Below are positions 1 through 7,264 of a DNA stretch of 27,134 nucleotides, one piece after another (within the stretch, counting starts at the first letter, position 1; every line of letters begins with the position of its first letter). The translations under genes and the position numbers were made by a program. Location of the stretch: positions 1 to 27,134 of the forward strand of contig JALSGI010000085.1 of assembly GCA_026982835.1 (NCBI GenBank). Reading direction: 5' to 3'. A model generated the notes under the pieces. It saw only the letters and a list, made by a program, of their open reading frames with translations. It was not told where the DNA came from and made no database searches. This stretch comes from Planctomycetota bacterium (GTDB taxonomy: Bacteria; Planctomycetota; Planctomycetia; Pirellulales; S012-138).

Positions 1-573
1 CACGCCCAACAACAATCCGGCCGCCGAACCGGCCAGGGCGGGCCAGGCGATCCCCCAAAATTGCTCCCGAGCTCCCCAGTGCGCCCAGGCGGCCAGCACG
101 CCGCCCAAGGAAAAGAACATGGCGGCCAGGTAGATGAGCAGCTCGCCCAGGTGCCGAGCAGCCGTTTGGGCGGGGGTGGACTGCACCGCCGGGGAAGCTT
201 GTTCCAAGGGGGGCTTGGCCGGGGGGGCTTGCCGGCCCTGGGGGCCACGCAGGGCCACGCTCTGGGCGTCCCAACGCAGGTAACCCTCGCTGGCCCATAG
301 CCACTGCCAGTCTTCCGGCTCCTGTTGCAAGGCGGTCTGGATCGCCTCCAGCTGGCAGCGGGTCTGGAGCAGATCGACTTCCAGGGCCTCCAGCTCGTGG
401 CGGAGCCGCTCCGCAGAGCTTGCAGGCAAGCCGGCGGATGTTCCCGCTTCCAGGGATTGCGAAGCCTGCGGCAGGTGTTCCGGGGCGGACAGCACCGCCT
501 GGCAGCGGCTGCAGCGGACATTCGATCCGTCGGGCAGCACGGGAACATCCTGCATGCACTGCGCGCACCACAT
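1..573 (-). CDS. Zinc-ribbon, coiled-coil membrane protein (C-terminus cut by window edge)
   Basis: The reading frame opens at the ATG at 573 and runs for 191 codons to base 1 without a stop, so the C-terminus lies outside the window. The protein starts MWCAQC and has a CxxC...CxxC pattern (Cys 3, 6, 21, 24), which looks like a zinc ribbon. A Ser/Ala/Pro-rich linker follows, then a charged, probably coiled-coil stretch (about residues 54-85), and two hydrophobic segments near the end (around LLIYLAAMFFSLGG and AWPALAGSAAGLLLG) that should cross the membrane. No Shine-Dalgarno sequence is obvious. Zinc ribbons at the N-terminus of otherwise unassigned membrane proteins are frequent in planctomycetes (general knowledge). 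I do not recognise a specific family and assign no function. It lies downstream of rpoD on the same strand, beyond a terminator. Confidence 0.6.
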   Translation of the reverse strand, partial: MWCAQCMQDVPVLPDGSNVRCSRCQAVLSAPEHLPQASQSLEAGTSAGLPASSAERLRHELEALEVDLLQTRCQLEAIQTALQQEPEDWQWLWASEGYLRWDAQSVALRGPQGRQAPPAKPPLEQASPAVQSTPAQTAARHLGELLIYLAAMFFSLGGVLAAWAHWGAREQFWGIAWPALAGSAAGLLLGV

Positions 574-679
574 AGTATCGGCCGCAAATAAGGGAAAGCG
601 TGTTGGGGCATCAGAGCATATCGGCACCCAGGGGGGAAGACTGTAATCGTTTGGCAAACTTTGCTGGATCGGCAGACCT

Positions 680-723
680 TGCGCACAAAGAAGCACGGCC
701 CCCCAGGGGCAAGGGGGCCGTGC
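680..723 (-). terminator. Rho-independent terminator after rpoD
   Basis: A perfect 11-bp inverted repeat (693-703 with 713-723, 9-nt loop) lies 27 bp past the rpoD stop. On the minus strand it is followed by the T-rich sequence TTCTTTG. Position, stem strength and T-rich tail fit an intrinsic terminator separating rpoD from the zinc-ribbon gene. Confidence 0.75.
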
Positions 724-750
724 CGGGGCAAAGAGGGCAGAAAGGGGGGG

Positions 751-2310
751 CTAGTCGAGGAATCCGGCCAGCTCCTGGCTGCGGCTGGGCTGCTGGAGCT
801 TGCGTACCGCCTTGGCTTCGATCTGGCGGATGCGTTCGCGGGTCACCTTGAAAATGGTGCCCACCTCCTCCAGCGTGTAGCTGTAGCCGTCGCCCAGCCC
901 GTAGCGGAGCTTGATGATCTCCCGCTCGCGGTAGCTCAAGGTCTTGAGCACCTTGTTGATCCGCTCCTTGAGCATGTCCTGGGTGGCTCCCTGGACCGGG
1001 TTTTCGGCTTCCTGGTCCGGGAGCAGATCGCCAAATTGGCTGTCTTCGCTGTTGCCCACCGGACGGTCGAGGCTAATCGGGTAGCGGTTCATGGCCATCA
1101 CCCGCCGGGTTTCTTCCACGGGGGTGCCGGCCGCCTCGGCGATCTCCTCGATGGTGGGCTCGCGGCCGAATTCCTGATAGAGTCTGCGGGCCACGTTGCG
1201 CACCTTGGACATGGTTTCGACCATGTGCACCGGGATGCGGATCGTGCGGCTCTGGTCGGCCACGGCCCGGGTGATTGCCTGCCGAATCCACCACGTGGCA
1301 TAGGTACAGAACTTGAAGCCGCGGCGGTACTCGAACTTGTCCACCGCCCGCATCAATCCCGCGTTCCCCTCCTGGATCAAGTCCAGGAAGCTCAAGCCGC
1401 GGTTGCGATACTTCTTGGCAATCGAGACCACCAGTCGCAGATTGCCCTCGGAGAGCCCGCGTTTGGCTTCCTGGTACTCGGCGTAGGCTTTCTTCAGGTA
1501 CTGCACCCGGCGGCGCAAGCTGGTGGGGGTCTCTTGCAGCATTTGCAGGATGGAGCGGTACTGGTCCAGCAAGGGCTTGCGTTGCTGGGGAGGGACCTTG
1601 AGCCGTTTCATTTCAGCCAGTTGGCGTTTCAGCTCGTCCACCTGGCGGCTGAACCCTTCCAGGGCATCGATCAGGTTCTCGATCCGCTGGGTGCGCAGGC
1701 CCAACTCCTCCACCAGCCGCACGGCCCGCGCCCGACGACGCCCCAATCGCTGCCAGGCGGCCAGGCGTTGGGCCTTGCGAGCCTTTTTGGAAGTGGCCAG
1801 GCGATAGTCGCGCTTGTTGCGCCGCAGCAGGGCTTGGAGAGTACGCAGGTTGTGAGGGAGGCGCTGGAGTATCTGGTCTTTTTCCAGGCGGTCGGTTACC
1901 GACACCTGCACGGTGCGATCAAAGGGCAACTCGTTTTTGTGCACCCGCACCAGCGTCCGCACCGCTTGCTGAAGCACCCAATCGCACTCCAGCAGCTTGC
2001 GTCGGAAGCGGGCGCGGGACATTTCGATCTGGCGGGCCAGGGAGATTTCCTGTTCCCGGGTCAGCAGCGGAATTTCGCCCATTTGGGTCAGGTACATCCG
2101 CACCGGGTCGTCGGACCAGGTTTCGTTGTCGTCGGCCAGGAGCTCTTCGGTCTCGGCGGCCGCTTCGTTGAGGTCCACCGGTGTGGGCTCATCCACGGGC
2201 AGGTCGTCTTCCAGCTCGTCCAGCTCCTCGACCTCGGCCAGTTCTTCGACCACTTCTTCCGGACTGGGAGAGTGATCGTCTTCCAATTCCTCCAACAGTG
2301 GATTGTACAT
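751..2310 (-). CDS. rpoD: RNA polymerase primary sigma factor RpoD (sigma-70)
   Basis: Housekeeping sigma factor, 519 aa from the chosen ATG at 2310, which has GGAGAG about 10 nt upstream. The frame stays open to an ATG at 2385, but those extra residues look non-coding. The N-terminus is very acidic (residues 7-65) and shows no clear region 1.1. Region 1.2 starts near residue 68 (DDPVRMYLTQMGEIPLLT). A long basic and helical insert (about 100-288) precedes region 2, which contains NLRLVVSIAKKY, DLIQEGNAGLMRAVDKF and the -10 recognition segment YATWWIRQAITRAVADQ (about 290-360). Region 4 ends the protein with the -35 helix-turn-helix TLEEVGTIFKVTRERIRQIE (about 475-505). These motifs identify a group 1 sigma-70 factor. 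A rho-independent terminator follows; a candidate promoter lies about 590 nt upstream. Confidence 0.95.
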   Translation of the reverse strand: MYNPLLEELEDDHSPSPEEVVEELAEVEELDELEDDLPVDEPTPVDLNEAAAETEELLADDNETWSDDPVRMYLTQMGEIPLLTREQEISLARQIEMSRARFRRKLLECDWVLQQAVRTLVRVHKNELPFDRTVQVSVTDRLEKDQILQRLPHNLRTLQALLRRNKRDYRLATSKKARKAQRLAAWQRLGRRRARAVRLVEELGLRTQRIENLIDALEGFSRQVDELKRQLAEMKRLKVPPQQRKPLLDQYRSILQMLQETPTSLRRRVQYLKKAYAEYQEAKRGLSEGNLRLVVSIAKKYRNRGLSFLDLIQEGNAGLMRAVDKFEYRRGFKFCTYATWWIRQAITRAVADQSRTIRIPVHMVETMSKVRNVARRLYQEFGREPTIEEIAEAAGTPVEETRRVMAMNRYPISLDRPVGNSEDSQFGDLLPDQEAENPVQGATQDMLKERINKVLKTLSYREREIIKLRYGLGDGYSYTLEEVGTIFKVTRERIRQIEAKAVRKLQQPSRSQELAGFLD

Positions 2311-2896
2311 GGGCACCAGCTCTCCGCCTTGGGGAGGACAGTTGGCTGCCGGACGGGTGCGGCCTGAAGCCCCGCACCAAGGCACAGGCGCCCAGGTTGC
2401 AGCCGACCGGCATTCAGGACACCATCAAACCCGACATCCACGGCCTTCGGCTCCGGGATGCGAAGGCCCTTTCTACCAGGATTGTAACACCGCGGACAGC
2501 AGGTGCTCGCCGCAAGTGACCAAATGGCAATAAATTACGGTGACGAAACCTTTATCGCTCCCGAACACTTTCCCTGGGTTCACCAGCTTCCGGCGGGAGG
2601 CTGCTGACCGGCGGTGTCCTCCTCAGCGTGTGCACGCGCAATCCCGGCGGACCGGAAAAACTTTCTCCACAGCGATGCTCTTTGTTGGCGCAAAAGATCC
2701 TCCTTGGCCGTCGTGCCCCAACTCGCCCAAGGAAAGCAGCAGGATGGACAGTTCCCTGAGAGTCATGCCAGTCGGGGGAACGGGAAACTGCATGGTCCGG
2801 CATGTCGCACTAAGCGGGGCGGGGCCAAGGGGCGCGTCCAAACGACGCCCATTTTCGCCAAGAGCCGTAGATCCGGTACCGCCTTAGTCCGATCAA

Positions 2897-2924
2897 TTCT
2901 AATCAGCCCAACCGATTCGTCCAG
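2897..2924 (-). promoter_or_regulatory. Candidate sigma-70 promoter upstream of rpoD
   Basis: Read on the minus strand: TGGACG (2924-2919), a 16-bp spacer, then TAGAAT (2902-2897), in a locally AT-rich patch of a GC-rich region. CCGCCTTAG at 2880-2888 and CTTAGGCGG at 2931-2939 form an imperfect inverted repeat bracketing the promoter, possibly an operator. Transcription would head toward rpoD with a leader of roughly 580 nt. Assigned from base pattern alone. Confidence 0.35.
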
Positions 2925-2976
2925 TACACCTTAGGCGGAAAAAACCAATTCTGCCCCCGCGGATCATCCCTGGGCG

Positions 2977-2992
2977 CCCCCCAAGAGGGGGG
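2977..2992 (-). terminator. Short C6/G6 hairpin after thiolase
   Basis: CCCCCC and GGGGGG separated by a 4-nt loop, beginning 3 bp past the thiolase stop. A run of six T on the minus strand comes only about 30 nt later (2944-2939), so the terminator call is weak. Confidence 0.35.
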
Positions 2993-2994
2993 GT

Positions 2995-4188
2995 TCAAGC
3001 GGGTTGCTCGCCCACGTGCTCGATCAGCATGGCTACCGCGTTGCCTCCGCCCAGACACAAAGCCGCAATGCCGAATTGCTTGTTGTACCGGGCCAGGGCG
3101 TGCATCAGCGTCACCAGCACCCGGGTGCCGCTGGCCCCGATCGGGTGGCCCAGGGCCACCGCTCCCCCGTGGACGTTCACCTTCTGCGCATCCAGCGGGA
3201 GCTGCTTCAAGCAGGCCAGCATCTGGGCGGCAAAGGCTTCGTTCAGTTCCACCAGGTCCACCTGCTCCAGGGGCATTCCGGCCTTTTGGACCACGCGGCG
3301 GATCGCCTCCACCGGGGCGGTGAACAGCTCCCGCGGCTCCCCGCCGCTGGTAGCCGTCGCCACCACGCGACAGGTAAGTGGAGAGGCGACCCGGCGAGCC
3401 ACTTCCCGGTCGGCCACCACCACCGCCGCCGCCCCGTCGCTCAGCTGCGAAGCGTTCCCTGCGGTCACACTCCCTTGCGGATCGAACACCGGTCGCAGCC
3501 GGGCCAGGGTTTCGGGGGTGGTGTCGGCTCGGGGGCCTTCGTCCCGGGCAAGCAGGATTTTTTCGGGACACTTGGGATTGGGCACCGGCACCACCTCGGC
3601 CTGGAAGGCCCCTTGCTCCCAGGCGGCCACGGCCCGACGGTGACTTTCGGCCGCAAAGTGGTCTTGTTCCTGGCGCGTGATCTGATGTTTGCGGGCGGTG
3701 TACTCGGCCACCTGGCCCATCGCCTGGTCCTCAAACGCGCACCACAGTCCGTCGTGCAGCATGTGGTCCAGGGCCCGCTGGTGGCCGAACTTCCACCCCT
3801 GCCGCACACGGGGGAGCAGAAACGGGGCCTGGCTCATCGACTCCATGCCGGCGGCCACCACCACCGCGGCGTCCCCGCAACGCACCGCCTGGGCAGCCAG
3901 CATGGCGGCCTTCAGCCCCGAGCCGCACACCTTGTTCACCGTCACGGCGGCCACCGTCGGCGGAAGCCCCGCTCCCAGGGCCGCCTGCCGGGCCGGGGCC
4001 TGCCCCACCCCCGCTGAAAGCACCTCCCCGGCGATCACCTCTTCCACCTCATCGGGGGCCAGGTGCAACTGCTCCAGGAGCTGGCCGATGGCCAGTGCGG
4101 CCAGTTGCGGAGCCGGCACCGACGCCAGCCCGCCAAGAAACTTACCCACCGGAGTACGTAACCCGCCAAGCAGATAAGCCTCGTTCAT
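2995..4188 (-). CDS. Acetyl-CoA acetyltransferase (thiolase II family)
   Basis: 397 aa, the usual length for a biosynthetic-type thiolase, which condenses two acetyl-CoA to acetoacetyl-CoA and can run in reverse. The N-terminus (LLGGLRTPVGKFLGGL) is typical. The nucleophilic Cys is at 88 in VNKVCGSGLK. The His is at 348 in GHPIGASGTR and the second catalytic Cys at 378 in CLGGG; these positions nearly coincide with the Cys89/His348/Cys378 triad of the Zoogloea enzyme. The start at 4188 is supported by AGGGAGGT about 7 nt upstream. A TACAAT -10-like box lies on the minus strand at 4231-4226 with no clear -35. Substrate range cannot be read from sequence, so it could serve PHB, isoprenoid or fatty-acid metabolism. 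It appears to stand alone: no beta-oxidation or PHB partner genes are nearby. Confidence 0.9.
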   Translation of the reverse strand: MNEAYLLGGLRTPVGKFLGGLASVPAPQLAALAIGQLLEQLHLAPDEVEEVIAGEVLSAGVGQAPARQAALGAGLPPTVAAVTVNKVCGSGLKAAMLAAQAVRCGDAAVVVAAGMESMSQAPFLLPRVRQGWKFGHQRALDHMLHDGLWCAFEDQAMGQVAEYTARKHQITRQEQDHFAAESHRRAVAAWEQGAFQAEVVPVPNPKCPEKILLARDEGPRADTTPETLARLRPVFDPQGSVTAGNASQLSDGAAAVVVADREVARRVASPLTCRVVATATSGGEPRELFTAPVEAIRRVVQKAGMPLEQVDLVELNEAFAAQMLACLKQLPLDAQKVNVHGGAVALGHPIGASGTRVLVTLMHALARYNKQFGIAALCLGGGNAVAMLIEHVGEQPA

Positions 4189-4331
4189 GGCAAGACCTCC
4201 CTAGCCAAAGCCGCCGCTGTCGCTCATTGTAGAACAAAAGCGCTTCTGCGGCGTACCTGTTTAGCCAGCTAGCACCTTGTTGCTCCAACGCTTCCGCACG
4301 AGACGGAAATAAGCGTTTATTCTTGCCAATG

Positions 4332-4509
4332 GCAAGCCGCTGGCTTGGAGCCACCGGAGGCGGCGCACGCCGCAGCAACCGGGAGCCTCCGCTCCAGTCC
4401 AAGAACAAACGTCAAACAGGCAAAATCGGCGAGCCGGGAGCTTCAGCTCCCGGAGGCATAAGCAAAAGCACTTCTTCAGCTCTCCCCGGACTGAAGTCCG
4501 GGGCTCGCC
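4332..4509. repeat. Hairpin-repeat cluster A
   Basis: Four hairpins between the thiolase start and the glmM 3' end. (1) 4332-4360: 9-bp stem with one mismatch, closing TGG (AGCC-type). (2) 4382-4395: GGAGC-CTCC-GCTCC. (3) 4429-4456: flank GCGAG, stem CCGGGAGC / GCTCCCGG, loop TTCA, then AGG. (4) 4484-4503, opposite orientation: stem CCCCGGAC / GTCCGGGG, loop TGAA, followed by CTCGCC, the reverse complement of the constant flank. A linker beginning AGAACAAACG (about 4401-4428) joins hairpins 2 and 3 and recurs in cluster C. Confidence 0.8.
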
Positions 4510-4575
4510 AGACAAAAATCGATACTTTTTTGCTCCGGAAACGCTCCGTCTTGGGCTTGCACGCTAAACACGTAC
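4472..4575 (+). repeat. 104-bp dispersed direct repeat, copy 1
   Basis: Nearly identical to 13384-13487, with 6 mismatches by my count and no gaps. It includes hairpin 4 of cluster A plus about 70 bp of non-palindromic sequence containing an A5 run, a T6 run and ACGCTAAACAC. The shared non-hairpin tail shows that units larger than the hairpin were duplicated. Confidence 0.85.
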
Positions 4576-4600
4576 TCCGGTGGCAGGCAGGTGCCGCAGC

Positions 4601-5998
4601 TCAAGAACCAAGCGAGCCGGCCAGTTGGATCGCCTGGTGGATCAGCCGTTGGGCTTTTTGCTCCGTGGTTGCTTCGGCAATCAGTCGCACCACCGGCTCG
4701 GTGTTGCTGGGGCGCACCAGCAGCCACGCCTCGGGCCAGTCCAGCCGCAGTCCATCGGGACGGCTCGCCTTGGCGTCGGCAAAGTGCTCCTGCAACCGCC
4801 GGTAGAACTGCGGCAGGTGCTCGCCGGGCAGGGGGAGCACCTGCTTGACCATGAACGAAGGGGGCAACTCTCTTTTGAGTTCCGAGAGGCTTTGCCCGCG
4901 GGCAGCCAGCAAGTCGAGCACCTGGGCCATCCCGACCAAGGCATCGCGCACCAGGCCCACCCGGGGATCGATCGGGCCGCCGTTTCCCTCCCCGCCGTAA
5001 ACAGCTCCCACGCGGAGCATCCCTTGCACCACGTGGGCCTCGCCCACAGGGGTGATCTCCAGCGGCACGCCGTATTGCTGGGCCAGGTGTCGTATGAGCC
5101 GAGAAGTGGCGCAGTTGGTGGCCAGGGGCCCGGGTTGCTGTGCCAGGCGGTGCCAGGCACACAGGGCCAGCGTATATTCTTCGCCCAGGTACTGCCCCCC
5201 TTCGTCGAGCAAGGCCAGGCGGTCGGCGTCCGGGTCCAGGCAGAAGCCCACGTGGCACCCGTTCTCCACCACCTGCGGCCCCAACTGGTACAGGTTGGCT
5301 TCCACGGGTTCGGCCCCGTGAGCGAACCGGCCTGTGGGCTCCACCGCCAAGGGAACGACCTGGCAGCCCAGCGCTTCCAGCAGCTCCAGCGTCGCGGGGC
5401 CTCCGGCCCCGGCGTTGGCATCCAGCAGCACGCGAAACCGCCGCTGGCGGATGCGATCGACGTCCACCGTGGTCAGCACGCGGTGCAGGTGTTCCTGCCA
5501 GGGGGTATCGCACGGGAGCAGCTTTCCGGTGCGTTGGGCGTTGCTCCAGGCGAAGTGGTGCTGCTCGTAGAGTTGCTTGACCTGCCGGCCTTCTTCGGCG
5601 GTGAGCACGCGGCCTTGGCCGGTGGCCGGCTCACGGACAAACAGCTTCAGTCCGTTGTATTCCGGCGGATTGTGGCTGGCCGTGACCATCACGCCCCCGG
5701 AGGACTGCAAGGAATCGACCAGCACGCCCAGAGTCGGAGTGGGAACGATGTCTGCGGGGATCACGTCGTGTCCGGTGGCCAGCAAGGCGGCCGAGGCAGC
5801 TTGGGCCAACATGGTGCCCGAGGGACGCGCGTCGCGCCCCAGCACCACCGGCCCCGGGGGAAGCCAGGTGCCGAAAGCGGCCAGGTAGGCGAGGACCTGG
5901 TCGGCGGTGAGGCTGGATCCCACGACTCCCCGGTAACCGGAAACGGTCACCAGCGCACGGTTTTCCGAAGTGGCCTCGGCGGCAGAAGGGTTGCTCAT
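4601..5998 (-). CDS. glmM: Phosphoglucosamine mutase / phosphohexomutase (GlmM-like)
   Basis: 465 aa alpha-D-phosphohexomutase. The phosphoserine loop is MVTASHNPPEYNGLKLF (catalytic Ser about residue 107). The metal-binding loop is CLDPDADRLAL (about 250). The sugar-specificity loop is YGGEGNGGPID (about 340). The C-terminal phosphate-binding loop is RPSNTEPVVRLIAEA (about 430). All four hallmarks of the family are present. The EGNGG-type sugar loop resembles archaeal and planctomycete GlmM-like enzymes more than E. coli GlmM (GEQSGH), so phosphomannomutase activity cannot be excluded. The likely role is glucosamine-6-P to glucosamine-1-P for UDP-GlcNAc. The start at 5998 has no strong Shine-Dalgarno sequence but matches the family N-terminus. 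The 3' end abuts repeat cluster A. Confidence 0.85.
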   Translation of the reverse strand: MSNPSAAEATSENRALVTVSGYRGVVGSSLTADQVLAYLAAFGTWLPPGPVVLGRDARPSGTMLAQAASAALLATGHDVIPADIVPTPTLGVLVDSLQSSGGVMVTASHNPPEYNGLKLFVREPATGQGRVLTAEEGRQVKQLYEQHHFAWSNAQRTGKLLPCDTPWQEHLHRVLTTVDVDRIRQRRFRVLLDANAGAGGPATLELLEALGCQVVPLAVEPTGRFAHGAEPVEANLYQLGPQVVENGCHVGFCLDPDADRLALLDEGGQYLGEEYTLALCAWHRLAQQPGPLATNCATSRLIRHLAQQYGVPLEITPVGEAHVVQGMLRVGAVYGGEGNGGPIDPRVGLVRDALVGMAQVLDLLAARGQSLSELKRELPPSFMVKQVLPLPGEHLPQFYRRLQEHFADAKASRPDGLRLDWPEAWLLVRPSNTEPVVRLIAEATTEQKAQRLIHQAIQLAGSLGS

Positions 5999-6117
5999 GG
6001 GGTTTGCATTCCGTGTGTGGGCGGAACAAGAGGGCCGCTTGGGGTCCTTTTTCCGGCACGGCCTCCCGGGGAGTCAAGAGCAGCTCGGGCCAGGGCATTG
6101 CCCCTGCTGGCGAGAAC

Positions 6118-6155
6118 CACAAAAAAACCGCCCAGGCGGAAGAACCTAGGCGGTT
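6118..6155 (-). terminator. Rho-independent terminator after the Cys-Cys repeat protein
   Basis: On the minus strand an 11-bp stem (6155-6145 with 6136-6126, one G.T pair, 8-nt loop) is followed directly by seven T. It lies about 45 bp past the stop at 6199. A textbook intrinsic terminator. Confidence 0.9.
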
Positions 6156-6198
6156 GGAGGCAGTTGTCCGCGTCAGGAGTCAGCGACTCCCTGGGCTC

Positions 6199-6849
6199 TT
6201 ACCGGCGGACGACCCGGCTGGCGGGACGCACCCAGCTGTGGCGGCTGGCGGCGGCCGAGGAGTCGGTCATCGGAGCCGGGGGCACCGGGGCCGCTTCCTG
6301 AGGAGCGGCTTGGGCCGGGGCGGCCGCGCCGTCGCAGCAGCTGGTTTGGTGACAGCAGCGTTTCTTCTTGCAGCAACGGCTGCCAAACAGGGTGTCCAAG
6401 AGAGTGCGGCGGCAGCAGCGTTTCTTACGATGGCAGCAGGAAGGCTTTTCGCAGCACTTCGGCTCGGGAGCACAACACTTGGGTTCTGGCTCGCAGCACT
6501 TCGGCTCGGGCTTTTCGCAGCAAGCCACTTCCTGCTCGCAGCAGGCCTTCTTGCCGCAACGGTGGCAGGGGAACAACCGCTTCAGGCCATCCAGCAAGCC
6601 GCAGTGTTTCTTGCAGCAGGAAGGCTTCTCGCAGCATTGCGGTTCCGGCTCGCAGCATTGCGGTTCCGGCTCGCAGCACTGCGGTTCCGGTTCGCAACAG
6701 CTGGGAGGAGCCGGCTCGCAGCAGGTCGGCTCCGGCTCGCAGCAGCCGCCGCCGGTGCCCAGCAACTGGTCCAGCAATCCGAAAGCGTAGCTCTGGCTAC
6801 ACAGCCCGATGCTCAATACGACCGTTCCTAAAAAGACTTTCCACTTCAT
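6199..6849 (-). CDS. Secreted protein built of Cys-Cys heptad repeats
   Basis: 216 aa from the ATG at 6849, chosen because AGGAGA lies about 9 nt upstream and the protein then opens with a clean signal peptide (MKWKVFLGTVVLSIGLCSQSYA). The mature part contains about 17 Cys-Cys pairs, many in a seven-residue pattern CCEPEPQ or CCEPEPK. There are three blocks, each introduced by a Leu-Leu-Asp motif: GLLDQLLG, GLLDGLKRLF and TLLDTLFG. The first two Cys blocks are acidic and proline-rich; the last is basic (CCKKKRCC). An Ala/Pro linker and a basic tail (RPASRVVRR) close it. The gene stands alone and ends at a strong terminator. No enzyme domain is visible. The pattern suggests disulfide cross-linking in the envelope or metal binding; both are inference. 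I do not recognise a named family. Confidence 0.85.
   Translation of the reverse strand: MKWKVFLGTVVLSIGLCSQSYAFGLLDQLLGTGGGCCEPEPTCCEPAPPSCCEPEPQCCEPEPQCCEPEPQCCEKPSCCKKHCGLLDGLKRLFPCHRCGKKACCEQEVACCEKPEPKCCEPEPKCCAPEPKCCEKPSCCHRKKRCCRRTLLDTLFGSRCCKKKRCCHQTSCCDGAAAPAQAAPQEAAPVPPAPMTDSSAAASRHSWVRPASRVVRR
6629..6691 (-). repeat. 21-bp tandem repeat encoding CCEPEPQ
   Basis: Three nearly identical 21-bp units (6629-6649, 6650-6670, 6671-6691) inside the Cys-Cys protein gene, each encoding one seven-residue unit. The near identity at DNA level implies recent expansion, so copy number may vary between strains. Confidence 0.85.
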
Positions 6850-7264
6850 GGAACCACGTCTCCTGTCCATGGAACTGCGGTTGCACGTCCCCACGCCTTG
6901 AACCCACGACGGTACCGGTGTGTGTAGATTCCCACCTGGCGTTGCCTGCGGGTCCAAGACGTACCCGTTCAACTCAGTTCACAGGTACTCGTAGGGCCAG
7001 GTCCGTCGAGCCTCCCGCAGACTCGATTTCAACCGCCTCGGAACTCCTGGCTTCCTCTTGCACGCTTGGCGTAGCGTTCGGCCACCTTGGGGCAACCGAG
7101 TCGTTCTTGGATATCGGCTGTGCTGGCAGAGTGCCTTGAGAGCCGCAAGCCAGTTTTCTCTAAATGGTTTCCGTTCCCAATTGCACCAAACTTGCCATCT
7201 CGGAAAGGGGGTCCGATCAGGGAAACTATACGGGCTCCAGCAGCGGTGCCAACCTCTGCGCAAC
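6850..7264. other. 415-bp intergenic region, mostly featureless
   Basis: Lies between the permease stop and the start of the Cys-Cys protein gene. Apart from the Shine-Dalgarno sequence of the latter (about 6860) I see no tRNA, hairpin repeat, convincing promoter or terminator. Short open frames on both strands lack start signals and recognisable sequence. Confidence 0.4.

Larger units (their letters stand above)
2311..2994. other. 684-bp intergenic region between thiolase 3' end and rpoD 5' end
   Basis: No convincing gene. It holds a candidate minus-strand promoter (2897-2924), a C6/G6 hairpin just past the thiolase stop (2977-2992), and a TACAAT box on the minus strand at 2486-2481 that lacks a good -35 partner. 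A small minus-strand frame at 2623-2841 has no Shine-Dalgarno sequence or recognisable homology and was not accepted. The hairpin repeats seen in other spacers are absent here. The region most likely provides promoter and 5' leader for rpoD. Confidence 0.5.

Noticed and set aside
661..2367. 568-codon plus-strand frame opposite rpoD, and similar frames opposite mutS, glmM, tkt and dnaX
   Set aside because: They are shadows of strongly conserved genes and have no recognisable domains.
2623..2841. 72-codon minus-strand frame with a leucine-rich stretch (LRELSILLLSLGELG)
   Set aside because: No Shine-Dalgarno sequence, no recognised homology, and it lies in a probable rpoD leader. Conservation in relatives would be needed to accept it.
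4484..4534. Hairpin 4484-4503 with a downstream T6 run as a terminator
   Set aside because: The T-run begins about 22 bp past the stem, and the same hairpin family occurs in divergent spacers and both orientations, so termination does not explain it.
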